11,309 bases of DNA. Origin: Shimia_B sp039198835 (GTDB lineage: Bacteria > Pseudomonadota > Alphaproteobacteria > Rhodobacterales > Rhodobacteraceae). The translations under genes were made by a program, and so were the position numbers. The DNA is taken from assembly GCA_039198835.1 (NCBI GenBank), contig JBCCTH010000089.1:1-11309 (forward strand), given 5' to 3'. Within the stretch, counting starts at the first letter, position 1, and every line of letters starts with the position of its first letter. Of the stretch, positions 7,316-11,309 are shown piece after piece. The notes under the pieces were generated by a model. That model ran no database searches. It saw only the letters and a list, made by a program, of their open reading frames with translations, and was not told where the DNA came from.

Positions 7316-7723
7316 CTACGGCTGCGCGCCCCCTTCCGCATCGGGGCCTCGGCGAAGTTCTGCCGGGAGCCGGGTGGGATGGCCTGACCTATCCATTGCC
7401 ACGATCGTGACGCGCGCCGAGAATAGCCGCAACGCGCCGCGCCAAACCTCTTGCCGCAAGATCCAGCGCACGCCGGTGCTGGCCTCGATCCGGCTTTTCA
7501 CCTCAAGCGCATCGCCCAGACGCGCGGGGGCGAGGAAATCGCTTTCAATGTGGCGCACGACAAAGACGAGGCCCGCTGCGCTGAGCGCGTTCTGATCAAG
7601 CCCCATCTCGGCGACCCAGGCAGAGCGCGCGCGTTCGATATATTTGAGATAATTGGCGTGGTAGACGATCCCGCCCATGTCGGTGTCTTCGTAATAGACG
7701 GTGACCGCGAAGTGATGGGTCAT
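7316..7723 (-). CDS. ybgC: YbgC, Tol-Pal associated acyl-CoA thioesterase
   Basis: YbgC is a hotdog-fold thioesterase of the 4-hydroxybenzoyl-CoA thioesterase family; it acts on acyl-CoA in the cytosol and is often linked to phospholipid metabolism and to the Tol operon. The 135-aa protein has the signature YYEDTDMGGIVYHANYLKY near the N-terminus, with Asp15 in the position of the catalytic Asp, and a normal hotdog length. The C-terminal tail (RRGPDAEGGAQP) is not conserved in the family as I know it. Its ATG overlaps the stop of the upstream hypothetical gene as ATGA, suggesting coupled translation. The position directly before tolQ matches the usual ybgC-tolQRAB-pal order. Confidence 0.94.
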   Translation of the reverse strand: MTHHFAVTVYYEDTDMGGIVYHANYLKYIERARSAWVAEMGLDQNALSAAGLVFVVRHIESDFLAPARLGDALEVKSRIEASTGVRWILRQEVWRGALRLFSARVTIVAMDRSGHPTRLPAELRRGPDAEGGAQP

Positions 7724-8346
7724 TGCTTGCCCGCGCCCAGCCTGGCGGCGAGCCTGAGCGCGTGGCTTTTGTCTTGCGTGGCCACCGGCATCACGGGGTC
7801 ATAGGCCGCGCGGATCAGATCGGCGATGTCCGGGCGCAGGATCACCCTGTCCTCGATCTGCGCGAGGGGTGAGAGATCCATGAAAGCCTCGTCCGACCAC
7901 AGCACGATCGTCTGCACCGCCTGGCTCAGCGAAAGTGTGTCGGCACTGACAGCGCTCATATGCTCATCCATCCGCACAAAGACGAAGGCCGCCTTGATCG
8001 CACCCGCTTCGTCGAAGCGGAAGATGCGGTATTGGTTGGCATCCATTGATTTGAGCTTCATAAGGAGCGGCTTCAGATCAGGCACGAGCGCCTCGAGATG
8101 CGGCACCTCGCCGAGCTCGTCCCAATGGCGCACGAAGAAGACCATGAGATTGACGCCGAGCTCGGGATCGGTCTCTGCCATCTGGTGGTCGGCGAGCACG
8201 ACAACCGCCTCAAAGGCCGCTTTGACCACGTCGAGCGTCTCTTGCTCCACGCCGAACACCACTGGCGCGAGCGGCCGCCCCCAACGCGCAAAGACATAGG
8301 CCCCGTCAGAGCGCGTGAAGAACTTTTCGACAGTCTGAGCATCCAT
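7720..8346 (-). CDS. Hypothetical protein between ruvB and ybgC
   Basis: I do not recognise a named family in this 208-aa protein. No signal peptide or membrane segment is visible, so it is probably cytosolic. The sequence looks like an ordinary globular alpha/beta protein: hydrophobic stretches such as FEAVVVLAD and NLMVFFV alternate with charged ones, and a region from about residue 101 (DANQYRIFRFDEAG) reads as beta strands. There are no cysteines and no evident metal or nucleotide motif. The gene is coding by several criteria: it fills the gap exactly, overlaps ybgC by four bases (ATGA), and has no competing long frame. The ribosome site before the ATG is weak. My recollection that Rhodobacterales carry a similar unnamed gene here suggests a link with YbgC or the envelope, but this is inference. 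Confidence 0.85.
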   Translation of the reverse strand: MDAQTVEKFFTRSDGAYVFARWGRPLAPVVFGVEQETLDVVKAAFEAVVVLADHQMAETDPELGVNLMVFFVRHWDELGEVPHLEALVPDLKPLLMKLKSMDANQYRIFRFDEAGAIKAAFVFVRMDEHMSAVSADTLSLSQAVQTIVLWSDEAFMDLSPLAQIEDRVILRPDIADLIRAAYDPVMPVATQDKSHALRLAARLGAGKQ

Positions 8347-8376
8347 GGTCTCGGAGTATCGCGGGCGGGCTTAAGG

Positions 8377-8450
8377 GGCCAGCCCCATCAGGCGGTGCCC
8401 CCGCGCGCAGTGCGGCCAAGCCCTTCAAGCGGTGCCCCCGCGCGCAGCGC
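8377..8450. repeat. Tandem 37-bp repeat, two units plus the first five bases of a third
   Basis: Units 8377-8413 and 8414-8450 match at 32 of 37 positions, and GGCCA at 8451-8455 restarts the unit. The best-conserved part is GGTGCCCCCGCGCGCAG followed by T or C and GCGGCCA. Within it CCGCGC-GCA-GCGCGG can pair as a six-base stem (8438-8452 in unit 2). In unit 1 the one changed stem base leaves a G-T pair, so the structure survives. It is not CRISPR because the units are contiguous with no spacers. Confidence 0.8.
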
Positions 8451-8467
8451 GGCCACCGGAGGTTCAA

Positions 8468-8482
8468 GCCAGCGAAGCTGGC
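8468..8482. terminator. Short GC-rich hairpin downstream of ruvB (possible terminator or RNA 3' end)
   Basis: GCCAGC-GAA-GCTGGC forms a perfect six-base stem with a three-base loop, 26 bases beyond the ruvB stop in the direction of transcription. No U-tract follows, so intrinsic termination is doubtful; it may slow 3' exonucleases or act with the neighbouring repeat hairpins. Confidence 0.35.
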
Positions 8483-8507
8483 GCAGAAGGGAGGCGGGCG
8501 GGCGCGG

Positions 8508-9524
8508 TCATGAAAAAAGATCGCTCTGAGATTTGGGGACAGGCAAGCCCAGATGCGCCCAGGCCTTATGCGCCAGCATCCGCCCCCGGGGCGTGCGCTG
8601 GATCAGGCCCTGTTGCAGCAGGAAAGGCTCGATGACCTCCTCAATTGCGTCTCGGCTTTCCGAGAGCGCCGCCGCCATCGTCTCAACGCCCACAGGTCCG
8701 CCGCCATAGCTTTCCGCGATGAGCCCGAGATATCTGCGATCTGCGCTATCAAGGCCCAAGACATCGACACCAAGCCGCGTGAGCGCATTATCTGCGATCT
8801 CGCGCGTGATCCGGCCATCGCCTTCCACCACGGCGAAATCCACCACCCGCCGCAAGAGCCGCCCCGCGATCCGCGGCGTGCCCCGCGCGCGCCGGGCGAT
8901 CTCGCGTGCGCCCTCCCGGTCCGCGCCCAACCCCAAAAGCCGCGCGCCACGGGTCACGATCTCGTGGAGTTCGGCCACTGAATAGAATTCCAGGCGCGTG
9001 GGGATCCCGAACCGGTCGCGCAGGGGCGTCGTCAGAAGCCCGAGCCGCGTCGTGGCCCCCACCAGCGTGAATGGCTGAAGCTCGATGCGCACCGTGCGCG
9101 CCGCCGGGCCTTCCCCGATCACAAGATCAAGCTCGAAATCCTCGAGCGCGGGGTAAAGCACCTCTTCAACCACCGGGTTGAGCCGATGGATCTCGTCGAT
9201 AAAAAGCACATCGCGCGCTTCGAGATTGGTCAGGATCGCGGCGAGATCACCTGCCTTGGCGAGCACCGGACCCGAGGTCATGCGAAAATTCACGCCGAGC
9301 TCGCGGGCGATGATCTGCGCGAGCGTCGTCTTTCCGAGGCCCGGTGGCCCGTGAAAGAGCGTGTGATCCATCGCCTCGCCGCGTTTGCGGGCCGATTCGA
9401 TGAAAATCTTCAGATTGGCACGGGCCGCTTCTTGCCCGATGAACTCGCTCAGCGCCTGGGGTCTTAGGGCGCGGTCGGTGTCGTCTGGCTGGGGCGCGCC
9501 GCGCAATGTGGGATCAGGGTCCAT
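8508..9524 (-). CDS. ruvB: RuvB, Holliday-junction branch-migration ATPase
   Basis: RuvB is the hexameric AAA+ motor that, loaded by RuvA, drives branch migration of Holliday junctions in recombinational repair. The 338-aa protein has normal family length. Visible are the RPQALSEFIGQ opening, Walker A GPPGLGKT (59-66), Walker B FIDEIHRL (about 108-115), the sensor-1 block GATTR (about 156-160), the PLRDRFG arginine-finger region (about 167-173), sensor 2 in GTPRIAGRLLRRV (215-227), and a C-terminal winged-helix domain ending with the RTPRGR block. The ATG lies eight bases after the ruvA stop, in operon spacing. No key residue is missing. Confidence 0.97.
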   Translation of the reverse strand: MDPDPTLRGAPQPDDTDRALRPQALSEFIGQEAARANLKIFIESARKRGEAMDHTLFHGPPGLGKTTLAQIIARELGVNFRMTSGPVLAKAGDLAAILTNLEARDVLFIDEIHRLNPVVEEVLYPALEDFELDLVIGEGPAARTVRIELQPFTLVGATTRLGLLTTPLRDRFGIPTRLEFYSVAELHEIVTRGARLLGLGADREGAREIARRARGTPRIAGRLLRRVVDFAVVEGDGRITREIADNALTRLGVDVLGLDSADRRYLGLIAESYGGGPVGVETMAAALSESRDAIEEVIEPFLLQQGLIQRTPRGRMLAHKAWAHLGLPVPKSQSDLFS

Positions 9525-9532
9525 CGCCTGTG

Positions 9533-10234
9533 CTATCCTTTAGGCGCCAAAAGCTTGAGTGCCGCGCGGATCAGTGCCGCTTCGCCCAGGGGCTCGCCCG
9601 CGCCCGCCGCCTCGCCCGCCGCCTCGCCCGCCACCTGCGCCACGGCTCGCGCGGCCTCGCTTGGGGCGTATCCCAGGTTTTGCAGCGCAGAAAGCGCGGC
9701 GGCTTCGGCCCCACCGCCGCGCGCCGGGGCAACGGGCGCGACCACATCGATCACCTCGCCGTCTTCGGCCGCCTGCTCTGCCGCGCCCGTCGCGTTGCCC
9801 GCACCGAGCGCCGCCCCCGCCATGGCCATCACGCCGGGCGCTTTATCCTTGAGCTCGTTGACCACGCGTTGCGCCGTTTTGGGGCCAACGCCCTTGGCCT
9901 TGGCCACGCTGCCCCAATCGCCCAAGGCGATGGCGCGCCCCAGAGCTTCGCCGCCCAACGCGCCGAGAATGGCCATGGAAGCCTTGGCGCCGATGCCCTG
10001 CACCGAGGTCAGCAAGCGGTGCCATTCCTTTTCAGCGAGGCTGAGAAACCCAAAGAGCTGAAGATTATCCTCGCGCACGAGAAGATCGGTATAAAGGGCT
10101 ATGGCCTCACCGCGTTTTGGCAGCGCCGAGAGCGTGCGCTCTGAGCAATAGACGATGTAGCCCACGCCGCGCACATCGACGAGCACATGGTCTTCCATGC
10201 GCATCTCGAGGCGCCCCGCGATCTTGCCGATCAT
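9533..10234 (-). CDS. ruvA: RuvA, Holliday-junction binding protein
   Basis: RuvA tetramers bind the four-way junction, hold it open, and recruit RuvB. The 233-aa protein begins MIGKIAGRLEM (OB-fold domain I, about 1-65). Domain II follows with two helix-hairpin-helix motifs, SVQGIGAKASMAIL and KAKGVGPKTAQRVV. Next comes an Ala/Gly-rich flexible linker (about 145-175) and domain III, the RuvB-binding part, from about residue 178 (AAALSALQNLGYAPSEA). The linker is somewhat long, which explains the length above the usual 190-200 aa. The ATG overlaps the ruvC stop as ATGA. The frame remains open upstream to 10414, but that part is inside ruvC and the family start is clearly the MIGKI methionine. 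Confidence 0.96.
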   Translation of the reverse strand: MIGKIAGRLEMRMEDHVLVDVRGVGYIVYCSERTLSALPKRGEAIALYTDLLVREDNLQLFGFLSLAEKEWHRLLTSVQGIGAKASMAILGALGGEALGRAIALGDWGSVAKAKGVGPKTAQRVVNELKDKAPGVMAMAGAALGAGNATGAAEQAAEDGEVIDVVAPVAPARGGGAEAAALSALQNLGYAPSEAARAVAQVAGEAAGEAAGAGEPLGEAALIRAALKLLAPKG

Positions 10235-10737
10235 GCGGAAGCCTTCGCGAGCGCCATCGCGAGCCGCCCGTTCGACTGCACATGATGGGCATGACAGATC
10301 GCCACGGCGAGCGCGTCGGCGGCATCGGGCCCGGAGAGATGCACGCCCGGCAGTTGCAGCGCCACCATATGCGCGACCTGCCGCTTTTGCGCGTGGCCCA
10401 CGCCGACAACGCATTTCTTGACTGCGTTGGGCGCATATTCGCCGACCGTGAGCCCTGCTTGCGCGGCCGCCACCATCAGCGCGCCGCGCGCTTGGCCGAG
10501 CTTCAATGTCCCCGCGCCATCCTTGTTGACGAAGGTTTGCTCAATGGCGGCGGCCTCGGGGCTGTGCGCCGCAATGACCCCGCCAATTTTTGAAAAGAGG
10601 CGATGAAGACGCTCGGCCAAGGCCCCAGCACCCGAAACGATCTGGCCATTGGCCACATGGGTGAGTCGCGCGCCGTCGATCTCGATGATGCCCCAGCCGG
10701 TCGTCGCCAGCCCCGGATCGATGCCCAATACACGCAT
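10231..10737 (-). CDS. ruvC: RuvC, Holliday-junction resolvase
   Basis: RuvC is the dimeric endonuclease that nicks Holliday junctions symmetrically after RuvAB branch migration. The 168-aa protein starts MRVLGIDPGL. The four acidic metal ligands of the RNase H-like fold are visible: Asp7, Glu66 (in AAIEQTF), and Asp138 and Asp141 (in GPDAADALA). Length is normal. The ATG has a GAGG ribosome site seven bases upstream. The frame is open further upstream to 11160, but that extension has no RuvC similarity. It is the first gene of the leftward cluster, and a possible LexA site lies 35-50 bp upstream. Confidence 0.97.
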   Translation of the reverse strand: MRVLGIDPGLATTGWGIIEIDGARLTHVANGQIVSGAGALAERLHRLFSKIGGVIAAHSPEAAAIEQTFVNKDGAGTLKLGQARGALMVAAAQAGLTVGEYAPNAVKKCVVGVGHAQKRQVAHMVALQLPGVHLSGPDAADALAVAICHAHHVQSNGRLAMALAKASA

Positions 10738-11045
10738 TTTCGCGCCTCGTTTCTGCTCTTTTCCTTGGCCTAGCACGAAGCATGAACATCCGCCAAGATG
10801 TTTGGCGCAGAGGCGCGCAAAGCGGGCTGCGCCGTTTGCGGCAGATTTACGCCATTTCGCGCGCTGATTGCGACATCGCCGAGCCGGATTATCGGTTTCA
10901 CGCCAATGGTTTACGGCGAAAATGAGACATGCGATTTTAGCATATCTCCCATGCAAAAATTCCTGCTTGTCGGCGCAATCGGCTGCGCCTACCTGCGCGA
11001 TATTGGACGCGGGATTGGCCCGCGCCACAGCCTCAAGAGGACACC
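10738..11045. other. Divergent intergenic region between ruvC and the DUF1127 gene
   Basis: This 308-bp region must hold the promoters of both flanking genes. Apart from the candidate LexA box near ruvC, I see two perfect inverted repeats: GGCGCAG/CTGCGCC (10804-10833, 16-base loop) and GGCGCA/TGCGCC (10972-10989, six-base loop), the latter about 55 bases before the DUF1127 start. No convincing -35/-10 pair was found on the plus strand. No reading frame here looks like a gene. Confidence 0.5.
10773..10787 (-). promoter_or_regulatory. Candidate LexA (SOS) box upstream of ruvC
   Basis: On the minus strand the site reads GTTC, seven bases, GTGC. The alphaproteobacterial LexA consensus is GTTC-N7-GTTC, so there is one mismatch. 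It lies 36-50 bp before the ruvC ATG, within reach of a weak TTGGCG (10796-10791) / TGCTAG (10775-10770) promoter with a short 15-base spacer. ruvCAB is a known LexA target in several alphaproteobacteria, which raises the odds. A one-mismatch site of this kind can also occur by chance in 300 bp. Confidence 0.35.
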
Positions 11046-11255
11046 ATGGCCGCATTTGACACGAACCGCCCGCTCGCCCCCGCCACCGCCGCTGGTGGCT
11101 TCCTGAAGCCGCTGACTGGCCTTTACGCCGCGCTTGTCGCTTGGAACGATGCGCGCGCAACGCGCAAGGCGCTCGCGCAGCTCAACACGCACCAGCTTGA
11201 CGATATCGGCATGATCTCTGCTGACATCGATCTCTTCGTCGCGAAGTATCGCTAA
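11046..11255 (+). CDS. DUF1127 (YjiS-like) small protein
   Basis: This 69-aa protein has a flexible N-terminus and a C-terminal YjiS-like DUF1127 region from about residue 27: WNDARATRKALAQLNTHQLDDIG followed by an acidic DID. The family is small, Arg-rich and frequent in Rhodobacterales. Some members, such as CcaF1 of Rhodobacter sphaeroides, bind RNA and are stress-induced. The present protein has an arginine-poorer helix than many, so RNA binding is only a possibility. An AGAGGA ribosome site lies four bases before the ATG. It is the only rightward gene here and is followed by a strong hairpin, so it is probably monocistronic. Confidence 0.88.
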   Translation: MAAFDTNRPLAPATAAGGFLKPLTGLYAALVAWNDARATRKALAQLNTHQLDDIGMISADIDLFVAKYR

Positions 11256-11268
11256 GCCGGCCCGGACC

Positions 11269-11291
11269 GCGCATCGCACGACGCGATGCGC
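11269..11291 (+). terminator. Nine-base-pair hairpin after the DUF1127 gene
   Basis: GCGCATCGC and GCGATGCGC pair perfectly around the five-base loop ACGAC, 14 bases after the stop codon. No T-run follows in the 18 bases left before the window edge (tail CCCGCCCGACACATCAAA), so it is either a weak terminator or a 3'-end-stabilising stem of a short mRNA. Confidence 0.55.
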
Positions 11292-11309
11292 CCCGCCCGA
11301 CACATCAAA

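Larger units (their letters stand above)
8347..8507. other. Structured ruvB-to-hypothetical spacer
   Basis: This 161-bp gap is unusually long for the locus. It contains a GGGGCCAGCCCC palindrome (8375-8386), a 37-bp tandem repeat (8377-8450) with an internal hairpin in each unit, and a perfect GCCAGC/GCTGGC hairpin (8468-8482). No open frame of note spans it, and a 37-bp period would break any frame. No T-run follows the hairpins on either strand. It may end or attenuate ruv transcription, or stabilise a processed 3' end. Confidence 0.6.

Noticed and set aside
8377..8455. CRISPR-like array
   Set aside because: There are only two full contiguous units with no spacers, no cas gene, and the internal hairpin extends through the unit.
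10235..10414. N-terminal extension of ruvA in the same open frame
   Set aside because: It is fully inside ruvC, and RuvA proteins begin at the MIGKI sequence.
10738..11160. N-terminal extension of ruvC in the same open frame
   Set aside because: The extension has no RuvC features, runs into the divergent region and the DUF1127 gene, and the MRVLGID start with its own ribosome site fits the family exactly.
1..11309. Mobile element, prophage, defence system or tRNA gene
   Set aside because: No transposase, integrase, terminal repeats, toxin-antitoxin or nuclease genes and no cloverleaf sequence were seen; every sizeable frame is accounted for by core genes.

Overview
The window is about 11.3 kb of high-GC DNA that looks like the chromosome of an alphaproteobacterium, most likely Rhodobacterales. 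The reasons are the gene order ruvC-ruvA-ruvB-(hypothetical)-ybgC-tolQ-tolR-tolA-tolB-pal-cpoB-tilS-ftsH, the protein sequences themselves, and a small DUF1127 gene of a kind common in that group. Assignment is by recognition of protein families; no search was run.

Layout: thirteen genes run leftward on the minus strand from about 10737 to the left edge, and one small gene runs rightward at the right end. Read in the direction of transcription, the first block is ruvC, ruvA and ruvB (Holliday-junction resolution), tightly packed. A 161-bp spacer (8347-8507) follows. It holds a 37-bp tandem repeat and several short hairpins. Next come a conserved-looking protein of unknown function and the acyl-CoA thioesterase gene ybgC, joined by an ATGA overlap. 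Then come tolQ, tolR, tolA, tolB, pal and cpoB, the complete Tol-Pal envelope machine, with one-base stop/start overlaps or very short gaps at most junctions. Last are tilS (tRNA-Ile lysidine synthetase) and the first 280 codons of ftsH (membrane AAA+ protease), which is cut by the window edge. A 308-bp divergent intergenic region (10738-11045) separates ruvC from the DUF1127 gene (11046-11255), which is followed by a strong hairpin.

Functionally the Tol-Pal genes form one unit. TolQ and TolR are the proton-driven inner-membrane motor, TolA is the periplasm-spanning arm, TolB and the lipoprotein Pal are the outer-membrane end, and CpoB is the periplasmic coordinator of peptidoglycan synthesis. 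The Ruv genes and tilS/ftsH flank this unit.

The region is ordinary core genome: I see no mobile element, CRISPR array, phage or defence system. The points most worth a second look are a cluster of five non-consensus residues around the otherwise invariant pore loop of FtsH, the structured repeat between ruvB and the hypothetical gene, a possible LexA box before ruvC, and a nearly lysine-free Pro/Ala/Glu-rich TolA.
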